Below are positions 51,245 through 59,171 of a stretch of DNA of 64,000 bases, one piece after another (the stretch's first letter is position 1; the number at the start of each line of letters is the position of its first letter). The stretch covers positions 1 through 64,000 of the forward strand of contig WLPJ01000001.1 of the NCBI GenBank assembly GCA_009698815.1, in the 5' to 3' direction. Source of the stretch: Actinomycetota bacterium. GTDB lineage: Bacteria; Actinomycetota; Actinomycetes; Nanopelagicales; Nanopelagicaceae. Position numbers and translations under genes: made by a program. The notes under the pieces were generated by a model. That model ran no database searches. It was not told where the DNA came from and worked only from the letters and a program-made list of their open reading frames with translations.

Positions 51245-51673
51245 TTACTTGGTGAAGAAAGAGATATTTCCAACGTGTGGGCCGAAAGCATCTGCTGAAA
51301 TTGCACCGCTGTATATAAGTGCGAAGATGATTAGGGAAGCGCCAGCGAGAGCGAGATCCTTATTGAAAGCGATCATTTCGTTCTGCTTGGTAGTTGCATC
51401 TGTCTCTTTCCAAAAGTTATGGAAGATAACTGCGGCAAGCACCAACGTGATTGCGAGCATTAGCGCGCCGAGGTCAACCCAGAAGCCAAGTGCTACGTAG
51501 ATTCCACCAAGCAGGAAGAAAAGGCCGCTTACGATTACGCCGATCTTTGCAGCAGGCAACTTCTTGTACTTGGCATAGCCAGTCATCATTTCCAGTTTGG
51601 CAAAGTGAGCGATCCCTGATGTGATGAAGATAAGCGCGAAAAGAATTCGGCCGATTACGAGTACTGCGTCCAT
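51245..51673 (-). CDS. DoxX-family membrane protein
   Basis: A 142-residue protein with four membrane helices: GRILFALIFITSGIAHFAKL, then AAKIGVIVSGLFFLLGGIYV, GALMLAITLVLAAVIFHNFW and LALAGASLIIFALIYSG. This is the DoxX pattern. Family members have been linked to thiol redox and oxidative stress complexes, but this one has no informative partner. An AGGAG ribosome site precedes ATG 51673. Confidence 0.85.
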   Translation of the reverse strand: MDAVLVIGRILFALIFITSGIAHFAKLEMMTGYAKYKKLPAAKIGVIVSGLFFLLGGIYVALGFWVDLGALMLAITLVLAAVIFHNFWKETDATTKQNEMIAFNKDLALAGASLIIFALIYSGAISADAFGPHVGNISFFTK

Positions 51674-51810
51674 GGATCTCCTTGTTAGTTTTCTATTTTG
51701 ATCGGTTTGCGTTCTGACTCAGGCAAGTGTAGGGGAGATAGTTGAACTTTCAACTATCTTGAGCGTGGCAGGGGGCGTGTCTTGCCAATGTCAGGGCCTT
51801 GGGCTAGTTT

Positions 51811-51826
51811 TCGAACACTTGTTCGA
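51811..51826 (+). promoter_or_regulatory. SOS box (LexA operator)
   Basis: TCGAACACTTGTTCGA is an exact match to the actinobacterial LexA consensus TCGAAC-N4-GTTCGA. It lies 47 bp upstream of the DUF6504 start, heading the DUF6504-dnaE2-dinB operon. LexA should repress the operon until DNA damage. Confidence 0.9.
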
Positions 51827-51857
51827 ATATCCACAGGAAGGCAAAAGGCCCGTAAAA

Positions 51858-52139
51858 ATGTCAGTCCCAGAGGTAACACCAGCTCATGAAGTCACTTCCG
51901 ATGGAGCAGCAACACCTATCGAATTTACCTTTCGTGGAAAACGCTTTCGCATCCACGCTGTTCTATCGCGTTGGTGTGAAGCAGGTGGTTGGTGGAACCG
52001 CGTAAGCGATGGCATTTATCGCCCTGATGATGGCGCACGCGCTTTGTGGACAGTTGAAGCTGCGCCAATCGGTGCGCTCAAGACTTTTGAACTCGAACGC
52101 GATGAGATCACAGGTTCTTGGATCGTTAAACAGGTATGA
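51858..52139 (+). CDS. DUF6504 family protein
   Basis: ATG 51858 gives 93 residues; the frame is open to 51759 but that would run across the SOS box. The protein has EFTFRGKRFRIHAVLSRW, WWNRVSDG and WTVEAAPIGALKTFELERD, the actinobacterial DUF6504 pattern, commonly found beside dnaE2 or an imuA/imuB-like gene. Its stop overlaps the dnaE2 start (ATGA). Small, soluble, no known function; by position a mutasome accessory. Confidence 0.82.
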   Translation: MSVPEVTPAHEVTSDGAATPIEFTFRGKRFRIHAVLSRWCEAGGWWNRVSDGIYRPDDGARALWTVEAAPIGALKTFELERDEITGSWIVKQV

Positions 52140-55100
52140 GTTTTATACATCTGCGCACATCAAGTGCTTTCTCACTTAAATACGGAACAACCCAACCACG
52201 TGATCTTGTAGAACGGGCTGCCCAATTTGAATCACCGGCGCTGGCTCTGACAGACCGCGATGGTTTATCTGGTGCAATCCGTTTTGCTAGCGCATGTCTG
52301 GAATTTGGTATCGCACCAATTATCGGCGTTAATCTGGCAATTGATTTACTGGCAGATCCAAATATTAAAAGTGTGCACACTAAAGATCTACCAAGAGTTA
52401 CCGTCTTGGCACACGGTGATGGGGGATGGCGCGCTTTAGTGCGTTTACTAAGTGGCCTAAATATGAACGCTACCGATCGCACACCGATTCTGACTTTAGA
52501 TCTGCTGCAACGCTTTAGCCAATACTCAACTCAACTTCACTTATTGCATGGCCCCGAATCACCAGTTAGCCAGGCGCTCGCCCTGCACCGCAGCGATATA
52601 GCACTTGAGATATTTAATAAAACTAGGCCGCTCTTTGGTGACCACGCTATTGATTGCGTTTCACATCTGGTTGCGGGCAATGGGCCTTTCTCAACAGCGC
52701 ATGCTGGGCGCTCACTTATCTTTGCCCGCGATCACGATATCGATGCAGTAATAACTAATGCGGTGCGTATGCGCGATGCCGCCGATGGACCGGTTGCCGA
52801 CATCCTTGATTGCGCGCGCCAATTAGTTCCGTTGCACCAACGCCACCTAGAACGTCGCAATGCGCAAGGGTATTTAAAGTCAAATGATGAAATGATTTCA
52901 CTTGCTGCAGAAATTGCGCGTGCTGGCGGTGAGCGCACACCACGTGAACTTCTGCAGACAACACGCAAATGGGCCGAACGCGCGCTCTTATCGCCACAAC
53001 GCGATCTTGGTTTAGGCGGCATTCACTTACCTGAAGCACACATAGTCGGCGCCGATTCCGCCAACTCAATGCGCGCTCTGCTGCGCACGCGCTCTGAATC
53101 AGGGATTAATTGGCGCTATAACGACTCTGCCACAATCGCTAAAGCTCGGACACGTTTAGATGATGAGTTAGCAACGGTTGCAACCCTTGGTTATGAACCT
53201 TATTTTTTAACGGTTGCAGATATCACCGATATGGCGCGCGAAAAAAATATTCGGGTGGCAGCTCGCGGCAGTGGTGCAGGTTCGCTGATCTGTCATCTAC
53301 TTGGCATCTCAGGGGTTGACCCGATGCAACATGGTTTATTGATGGAACGTTTCTGTTCACCGTTGCGCAGAGCGCTTCCCGATATTGATATTGATGTTGA
53401 ATCTGCGCGCCGATTAGAAATTTATGATCTGGTCTTTAAGCGTTATGGCGATACTGATTGGCGTTCACCGCAGGCGATCTCGCGATGTGCCACAGTTTCA
53501 ATGGTCGACACTTACCGCGCGCGAAATGCAATTCGCGATGTTGGGGCTGCTATGGGCTTGCCTGCAATCGAGATAGATCTGATCGCTAAATCACTGCCAC
53601 ATATCCGCGCCCGCAATATTGAGGCCACCCTTAAATCACTTCCTGAGCTTCGCTCACTTAATTTATCGGCGCCCCTTACCGCGATGGCGATCTCGCTGGC
53701 ACAACGCCTTGATGGTCTGCCGCGCCATCTTGCGATGCATCCCTGCGCGGTTGTTCTATCTGATGGCGGACTTTTAGATCGTGCGCCGGTGCAACTTAAC
53801 GCCAGTGGTTATCCAATGGTGGAATTTGATAAAGATGGCGTAGAAGAAATTGGTTTACTGAAACTCGATATCTTGGGTGTGCGCATGCAATCCACAATTG
53901 CGCATGCGGTGCATGAGATAAGACGTGTGGAAGAAATTGATCTAGATATAGATGCAGTACCCCTTGATGATGAGCTAACTTATAATTTAATTCAATCAAC
54001 GCACACCTTGGGTATCTTCCAAGTTGAAAGCCCTGGGCAACGCGAACTAGTTGGCAAGTTAGCCCCTAAAACATTTACCGATTTAATTATTGATATCTCA
54101 CTCTTTCGTCCTGGCCCAGTTAAGTCCGACATGATTCGCCCATTTCTTAACGCCCGCCATGGCTGGAACCCAGCGCAGATAATTCACCCTGATCTATATT
54201 CGATCTTGGCCGAAACCGAAGGCGTGGTCGTCTTTCACGAACAAGTGATCTCGATTATCGCCACGATGACTGGCATCTCACTGGCTGCCGCCGATGAAAA
54301 ACGGCGCGCTTTAGGCAGTATCGATGGCCAACAAGAAGTCTGCGACTGGTTCTTTCCTGCCGCAACCGCGCGTGGTTATGAGTTAAAGATTGTTACCGAA
54401 ATTTGGGATGTGCTGCGCGCCTTTGCATCCTTTGGTTTCTGCAAAGCACACGCCGCAGCTTTTGCGCTGCCTACTTATCAATCTGCATATTTAAAGACGC
54501 ATCATCCTGCAGCATTTATTGCAGGAGTACTGACCCATGATCCCGGAATGTATCCCAAGCGTTTGATGATCGATGAAGCGCGCCAACTCGGTGTTGGTTT
54601 AGCACCCCTTGATATTAATTATTCGGGGGAGCAATATACAGTAGAAAGAGATGAGAAAGGCGGTGACCATGTTCGAATCGCGTTGACATCTGTTTCGGGC
54701 ATCAGCGATAAGGAAGTTACTTCGATTATTGCCGGGCGCCCCTATATCGATCTATCAGATTTTTACCGTAGATCCGGGGCCTCACATCCAGTTATAGAAA
54801 CCTTAATTCTTACAGGTGCACTAGATCGCGTGCACTCTTTAAATAGCGGCACAATCAATCACCGTGATTTGTTATTGCACTTATCTGATTTAACTCGCTC
54901 ACCTGTTGCAACAGTTGCTGGTTCGCAGATGGTCTTTGGATTCGCGCCCCCTGACCTTGCAGCAAGCGGCTTGCCACCAATGGGGGCTGCTGAAAAAGTG
55001 CGTAACGAAGTCGAACGTTTAGGTATGGATATCACCCACCACATGCTCGAATTTTATGCCCCATTTTTAAATGCAATCGGCGCAGTTAAATCATCGGATC

Positions 55101-55417
55101 TACTTTCGCTGCGATCTCAAAGTGAAGTACTGGTTGCGGGTATAAAAGTTGCGATGCAGACGCCGCCAGCTCGTTCTGGGCGACGTGTCATCTTTCTAAC
55201 TCTCGATGATGGATACGGCTGCACCGATTCGACATTCTTTTCTGGTGCCCAAGAGGGATTTGCTTCCACTCTCTATGGTTCATCCATATTGTTAGTCCGT
55301 GGCAAAACGCGCAGAACCGGAGATCGCGGAATCTCTATCAACGCCAGCGGTGCTTGGGATCTACGCCAGGCTTATGAAAAGTGGTCACGCAAATTACTAG
55401 AGACAGCGGCGAAATGA
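52136..55417 (+). CDS. dnaE2: Error-prone DNA polymerase DnaE2
   Basis: A 1093-residue C-family polymerase. The N-terminal PHP domain begins FIHLRTSSAFSLKYGTT, in which the HxH metal pair of active PHP domains is lost (HLR). The palm Asp residues are kept in LPDIDIDVESARR and LLKLDILGVRMQ; VAARGSGAGSLICHLLGI and SFGFCKAHAAAFALPTYQSAYL are other hallmarks. A C-terminal OB-like region follows. DnaE2 extends past lesions and causes damage-induced mutation. The gene is coupled to DUF6504 before and dinB after. No imuB-like gene is adjacent. Confidence 0.95.
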   Translation: MSFIHLRTSSAFSLKYGTTQPRDLVERAAQFESPALALTDRDGLSGAIRFASACLEFGIAPIIGVNLAIDLLADPNIKSVHTKDLPRVTVLAHGDGGWRALVRLLSGLNMNATDRTPILTLDLLQRFSQYSTQLHLLHGPESPVSQALALHRSDIALEIFNKTRPLFGDHAIDCVSHLVAGNGPFSTAHAGRSLIFARDHDIDAVITNAVRMRDAADGPVADILDCARQLVPLHQRHLERRNAQGYLKSNDEMISLAAEIARAGGERTPRELLQTTRKWAERALLSPQRDLGLGGIHLPEAHIVGADSANSMRALLRTRSESGINWRYNDSATIAKARTRLDDELATVATLGYEPYFLTVADITDMAREKNIRVAARGSGAGSLICHLLGISGVDPMQHGLLMERFCSPLRRALPDIDIDVESARRLEIYDLVFKRYGDTDWRSPQAISRCATVSMVDTYRARNAIRDVGAAMGLPAIEIDLIAKSLPHIRARNIEATLKSLPELRSLNLSAPLTAMAISLAQRLDGLPRHLAMHPCAVVLSDGGLLDRAPVQLNASGYPMVEFDKDGVEEIGLLKLDILGVRMQSTIAHAVHEIRRVEEIDLDIDAVPLDDELTYNLIQSTHTLGIFQVESPGQRELVGKLAPKTFTDLIIDISLFRPGPVKSDMIRPFLNARHGWNPAQIIHPDLYSILAETEGVVVFHEQVISIIATMTGISLAAADEKRRALGSIDGQQEVCDWFFPAATARGYELKIVTEIWDVLRAFASFGFCKAHAAAFALPTYQSAYLKTHHPAAFIAGVLTHDPGMYPKRLMIDEARQLGVGLAPLDINYSGEQYTVERDEKGGDHVRIALTSVSGISDKEVTSIIAGRPYIDLSDFYRRSGASHPVIETLILTGALDRVHSLNSGTINHRDLLLHLSDLTRSPVATVAGSQMVFGFAPPDLAASGLPPMGAAEKVRNEVERLGMDITHHMLEFYAPFLNAIGAVKSSDLLSLRSQSEVLVAGIKVAMQTPPARSGRRVIFLTLDDGYGCTDSTFFSGAQEGFASTLYGSSILLVRGKTRRTGDRGISINASGAWDLRQAYEKWSRKLLETAAK

Positions 55418-56604
55418 ACGAGCCCACCGAGCCTACGATTTTGCATGTAGATATGGATGCTTTTTACGCATCCGTTGCTGAACTCGATCACCCCGAACTT
55501 CGCGGCAAGGCAGTTGTTGTTGGAGCCGGTGCGCGCGGGGTTGTCTTATCTGCAAATTATGCGGCGCGTAAATTCGGAATTCGCGCTGCGATGCCGGTCG
55601 GTCGCGCCCAACGCATGGCTCCGCAAGCAATATTTGTCGCACCCGATCATCACCGCTATTCAGAAATATCAGAACGCGTTATGCAAATATTTAATTCATA
55701 TACGCCGCTGGTAGAACCGATTTCACTGGATGAAGCTTTTCTAGATGTCACGGGTGCGCGCAAACTATTGGGCACCGGTCGCGAGATCGCTACTGCAATT
55801 CGGGCACGTGTAGAAAAAGAAGAAGGCATCACCTGTTCGGTCGGTATCGCACCCTCTAAATTTATCGCCAAACTGGCTTCCCAACACTGCAAACCAAATG
55901 GAATGCTGGAGATAACAACAGATCGCATTTTAACTTTCCTGCATCCACTGCCAGTTGGCGCGATCTGGGGAGTTGGACCAAAGACGGCTGAACAACTAGA
56001 AAAGCTGGGTCTTCATACCGTTGCTGATATTGCCAATACCCCGCGCGCAACTTTGATTCGTGCCTTAGGTGATGCTGCTGGTGCTTCACTTTATGAACTT
56101 GCCTGGGGGCGTGACTATCGTGATGTAACACCTGAAGAACCCGATAAGAGCATCTCCGCTGCGGAAACTTTTTCAATTGATCTAGATAATCCGATTGAGA
56201 TACTGCAAGAGTTCTTGCGCATGACTGAAAAATCAACTGCTCGGCTTCGCGAGAAAGGGTTGTTTGCAAAGACAATTTCAATAAAGGTGCGCTTTGCAGA
56301 TTTCTCAACTATCAATCGCTCAAAGACTTTGGCACTTCCCATAGATAGCACCCACGAAATTTATGAGGTCGTTAAATCCCTTTATTTGGCGCTAAAGATC
56401 GAACGTGCGCGGTTGCGACTTGTCGGGGTATCACTTGAGAATTTGCAAGAGGATTCACCGGAACAACTTGTCTTAGGTGCGCGCGAGAAAGGTTGGCGCG
56501 ATGCGCAGAGCGGAATCGATCGGGCAAAGGCGCGTTTTGGGCGGGCCAGCGTACGTCCCGGGCGATTAATCAGACTCGAGGAATCAGAAGATGACGCCGA
56601 CTAG
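55414..56604 (+). CDS. dinB: DNA polymerase IV
   Basis: ATG 55414 overlaps the dnaE2 stop (ATGA) and gives 396 residues. It is an active-looking Y-family enzyme: HVDMDAFYASV (Asp13, Asp15) and SLDEAFLDVTG (Asp-Glu), VGPKTAEQLEKLGL in the thumb, and a little-finger domain. Near the C-terminus EQLVLGA resembles a degraded beta-clamp motif (QLxLF in others). In the usual mutasome the partner of DnaE2 is ImuB, a catalytically dead relative; here the cotranscribed partner keeps the catalytic residues. Confidence 0.95.
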   Translation: MNEPTEPTILHVDMDAFYASVAELDHPELRGKAVVVGAGARGVVLSANYAARKFGIRAAMPVGRAQRMAPQAIFVAPDHHRYSEISERVMQIFNSYTPLVEPISLDEAFLDVTGARKLLGTGREIATAIRARVEKEEGITCSVGIAPSKFIAKLASQHCKPNGMLEITTDRILTFLHPLPVGAIWGVGPKTAEQLEKLGLHTVADIANTPRATLIRALGDAAGASLYELAWGRDYRDVTPEEPDKSISAAETFSIDLDNPIEILQEFLRMTEKSTARLREKGLFAKTISIKVRFADFSTINRSKTLALPIDSTHEIYEVVKSLYLALKIERARLRLVGVSLENLQEDSPEQLVLGAREKGWRDAQSGIDRAKARFGRASVRPGRLIRLEESEDDAD

Positions 56605-56636
56605 CCGTGAACCAAAAGTTGTTCTATTGTGGGGCT

Positions 56637-56999
56637 ATGGCACTATCTGAGCGCGAACAACGCCTACTAGCCGAGATGGAAGAGGCGCTATCTGTCGATG
56701 ACCCACGTCTGGTCTCGACGCTAAATGGCTCTCGCACGCGCATAGGTGCATCCATTGGGATTGCCATCGCATTTGTCCTTGGCGGATTCTCAATTCTCTT
56801 TGCTGGCCTAATCGCTCAGCTGACTCTGGTTGGTGTGGGTGGCTTCATCGTGGCCCTGGTTGGAGTAATTCTTCTCGTAAATCACTTTGCTGGCGTCGGT
56901 TCTAAGGCTGGCAAATCCCCAAAGCGCGCTCGCCGCTCATTTGGCCAAGGCTTGACAAAGGGCCTAGAAGATCGATGGGACCAGCGTAATAACGGCTAA
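56637..56999 (+). CDS. DUF3040 family membrane protein
   Basis: ATG 56637 gives 120 residues starting MALSEREQRLLAEMEEAL, the DUF3040 signature. Two membrane helices follow (GASIGIAIAFVLGGFSILFA and VGGFIVALVGVILLV), and a basic tail. The family regularly sits just upstream of mraZ in actinobacteria. Function not known. The terminator at 57020 separates it from the dcw genes. Confidence 0.88.
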   Translation: MALSEREQRLLAEMEEALSVDDPRLVSTLNGSRTRIGASIGIAIAFVLGGFSILFAGLIAQLTLVGVGGFIVALVGVILLVNHFAGVGSKAGKSPKRARRSFGQGLTKGLEDRWDQRNNG

Positions 57000-57019
57000 T
57001 TTCTAACGCAAAACTCCCC

Positions 57020-57050
57020 AGCCCTTGCCGATACCGGTGGGGGCTTTTTT
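57020..57050 (+). terminator. Intrinsic terminator after the DUF3040 gene
   Basis: AGCCC (57020-57024) pairs with GGGCT (57041-57045), with an inner CCG/CGG stem around ATAC, and TTTTTT at 57045-57050 follows. It ends the dnaE2-dinB-DUF3040 transcript before the mraZ control region. Confidence 0.75.
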
Positions 57051-57081
57051 AATCCCCAAATGGGGGAGGTACCGGGAGGCG

Positions 57082-57150
57082 GTGGGAGATAAGTGGCGAA
57101 GGGTGGTTGAAAAAGGAGGAAAGTGGAGTAAAGTGGGGGATTAAGTGGGA
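57082..57150 (+). promoter_or_regulatory. MraZ operator array (six GTGG repeats)
   Basis: GTGGNN repeats begin at 57082 (GTGGGA), 57093 (GTGGCG), 57103 (GTGGTT), 57123 (GTGGAG), 57133 (GTGGGG) and 57145 (GTGGGA), spaced 10-12 bp in two sets of three with one 20-bp step. MraZ proteins bind runs of GTGG/TGGG repeats spaced by about one helical turn upstream of their own gene. The array ends 39 bp before mraZ. Confidence 0.8.
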
Positions 57151-57189
57151 TTTCCCGCTTAAGAGTCCTCGGGGAAGGGGGCTAAGAAA

Positions 57190-57621
57190 ATGTTTCTCGG
57201 CACCCACGAGCCACGCCTTGATGAAAAGGGCCGATTAATACTTCCCGCAAAATTTCGCGAAGAGCTATCTGCTGGCCTTGTAATCACAAAGGGACAAGAG
57301 CGTTGCTTATACGTTTTCCCATCTTCTGAATTTGCAACCATCACCGAAACACTGCGCCAAGCACCTGTTACATCAAAGAATGCGCGCGATTACATGCGTG
57401 TGATGTTTGCAGGCGCACACGATGAAATTCCTGATCGTCAAGGTCGCGTAACTATTCCTGCCGGACTTCGAACATATGCCGGACTTGAAAAAGATTGCGT
57501 AGTCATTGGTGCAAACACTCGCGTTGAAATTTGGGATAACGCTTCATGGAATTCATATCTAGCAGATCGTGAAAAAGGATTTGCTGAAGTTTCAGAGGAG
57601 ATCTTTCCTGGGCTCTTCTAG
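57190..57621 (+). CDS. mraZ: Transcriptional regulator MraZ
   Basis: A 143-residue MraZ with two SpoVT-AbrB-type halves: [18 protein letters not shown] and [19 protein letters not shown], the DxxGR motifs of each. MraZ forms ring-like oligomers and represses the dcw operon. Here the operator repeats precede it and the division genes follow, so autoregulation is expected. Confidence 0.95.
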   Translation: MFLGTHEPRLDEKGRLILPAKFREELSAGLVITKGQERCLYVFPSSEFATITETLRQAPVTSKNARDYMRVMFAGAHDEIPDRQGRVTIPAGLRTYAGLEKDCVVIGANTRVEIWDNASWNSYLADREKGFAEVSEEIFPGLF

Positions 57622-57651
57622 TTTTAAAAGTAATAAAACAACTTAATAGCG

Positions 57652-57752
57652 CTCTCATTTGTGGCCACCGCCGACCTAAAGCCGACAGTGACACCCCTTC
57701 CCCGGTGTCACTTTCGTTAGATCCGTCGGCCGGCGGTGACCAGAGATGAGAG
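57652..57752 (+). ncRNA. Structured rsmH leader, candidate mraW RNA motif
   Basis: The 173-bp mraZ-rsmH gap holds nested complementary arms: CTCTCAT (57652-57658) with ATGAGAG (57746-57752); GGCCACCGCCG (57663-57673) with CGGCGGTGACC (57731-57741), one mismatch; CCGAC (57682-57686) with GTCGG (57725-57729); and GTGACACC (57688-57695) with GGTGTCAC (57704-57711). An mraW RNA motif upstream of this gene has been described in actinobacteria; whether this matches its consensus needs an alignment. Confidence 0.7.
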
Positions 57753-57794
57753 ATGCAGAGTAGCTAAAAAAGTGAGTTAAGAAATGGGGGAGTG

Positions 57795-58751
57795 ATGAAC
57801 GATGCAAGCGCACAACATGTATCAGTGATGTTAGATCGTTGCATTGAGTTACTCGCTCCAACAGTGCTTTTAAATGAAAACCCAGTAATTGTTGATTGCA
57901 CACTAGGCCTAGGCGGCCACACAGAAGCACTTCTTGAAAAGTTTCCAACACTCACGGTAATTGGTATCGATCGCGATCAGATTGCACTCGAAAGAGCATC
58001 TGCTCGCCTTTCTCATTTTGGCACTCGCTTCAAAAGCGCACATGCGGTCTTTGATCAAATTTCCGAAGTTGTTAAGGAAAATGGCTTTGATAAAGTCAAT
58101 GGCATCCTCTTTGATCTAGGTGTCTCATCAATTCAATTAGATGAAGCAGATCGCGGTTTTTCTTACTCGCAAGATGCCCCACTTGATATGCGTATGGATC
58201 GCAGTCGTGGAATTACTGCGGCTGAGATTGTTAACACCTATGCGCCAGGTACTTTGGTAAAGATTCTGCGCACCTTTGGGGAAGAGAAGTTTGCTACACG
58301 AATCGTTGAAAATATTGTAAAAGCCCGCGCGAAGGCGCCGCTTAACTCAACTCAAGAACTTGCCACATTGGTAAAAGAGAGCATTCCAGCAGCTACAAGA
58401 CGCACCGGTGGAAATCCCGCTAAGCGCACATTTCAAGCGCTACGCATTGAAGCAAACGACGAACTCGGCGCAATCACACGTGCATTACCAATAGCTCTAG
58501 ATCTCATAACTGTTGGTGGTCGCGTGGTTGTAATGTCATTTCAATCTTTAGAAGACCGAATAGTTAAAGAGATCTTTGTCGATCGCACCACCTCAAAGAC
58601 TCCACGCAATCTGCCGGTCGATCTTCCGGAATTTGCTGCCAAGTTTGTGATGGTTTCTAAATCAGGTGAGACGCCAAAGGATCAAGAACTTGCCGATAAC
58701 CCAAGATCTGCATCCGTGCGACTTCGCGCAATTGAAAAGGTGGCGGCATAA
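57795..58751 (+). CDS. rsmH: 16S rRNA (cytosine-1402-N4) methyltransferase
   Basis: A 318-residue RsmH/MraW. Motif I is VDCTLGLGGHTEALL, followed by VIGIDRDQIAL, ILFDLGVSSIQLDEADRGFS, LDMRMD and VVMSFQSLEDRIVK. It methylates C1402 of 16S rRNA in the decoding site. GGGGGAG at 57784-57790 is the ribosome site; GTG 57792 directly before the ATG is an alternative. It ends at the ftsL start. Confidence 0.96.
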   Translation: MNDASAQHVSVMLDRCIELLAPTVLLNENPVIVDCTLGLGGHTEALLEKFPTLTVIGIDRDQIALERASARLSHFGTRFKSAHAVFDQISEVVKENGFDKVNGILFDLGVSSIQLDEADRGFSYSQDAPLDMRMDRSRGITAAEIVNTYAPGTLVKILRTFGEEKFATRIVENIVKARAKAPLNSTQELATLVKESIPAATRRTGGNPAKRTFQALRIEANDELGAITRALPIALDLITVGGRVVVMSFQSLEDRIVKEIFVDRTTSKTPRNLPVDLPEFAAKFVMVSKSGETPKDQELADNPRSASVRLRAIEKVAA

Positions 58752-59171
58752 ATGGCGCTCCTAAATCCAGCAGCAACTCAGACTGTTCGTGTGCCTCGCC
58801 AAAAATTGGCAGCTAAATCCGCAGAAGTTTTCCTAAGATTAGTTCCAAACCTTTCAGAGGGCGCCCAAGCTACTCATCGCTTCTTTGCGACATTTCTATC
58901 GGCAGTTGCAGGAATTGGATTTCTAATTCTTCTTGCGGTAAATATTTTACTAGCCCAAGATGCCTTTACACTTTCTGAGTTAAAGGCGGAAGCAAAAGTT
59001 GTTGCAGATCAACGTGAGGCGATAAACCGCCAAATTGAAACAGTTTCATCACCAGCTGCTCTTGCCGCACAAGCAGAAGCCCTCGGAATGCGCCCGTCAC
59101 AATCCCCAGTTTTCCTAAACCTAGATGCGCAAGCACAAGCGCTAGCCAATGGAGATCTCACTCGTGGGTAA
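58752..59171 (+). CDS. ftsL: FtsL-like cell division protein
   Basis: A 139-residue bitopic protein: about 50 cytoplasmic residues, one membrane helix (FLSAVAGIGFLILLAVNILLA), then a short periplasmic coiled coil (FTLSELKAEAKVVADQREAI) and a MRPSQSPVF segment typical of FtsL ends. Sequence identity in this family is low; the position between rsmH and ftsI makes the call. It would scaffold FtsQ/FtsB and activate the septal synthase. Confidence 0.88.
   Translation: MALLNPAATQTVRVPRQKLAAKSAEVFLRLVPNLSEGAQATHRFFATFLSAVAGIGFLILLAVNILLAQDAFTLSELKAEAKVVADQREAINRQIETVSSPAALAAQAEALGMRPSQSPVFLNLDAQAQALANGDLTRG

Noticed and set aside
51759-51857. N-terminal extension of the DUF6504 protein
   Set aside because: It would translate across the SOS box and lacks family similarity.
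59149-59163. ATG 59149 as the ftsI start
   Set aside because: No ribosome site before it, while GTG 59164 has GGAG at the right distance.
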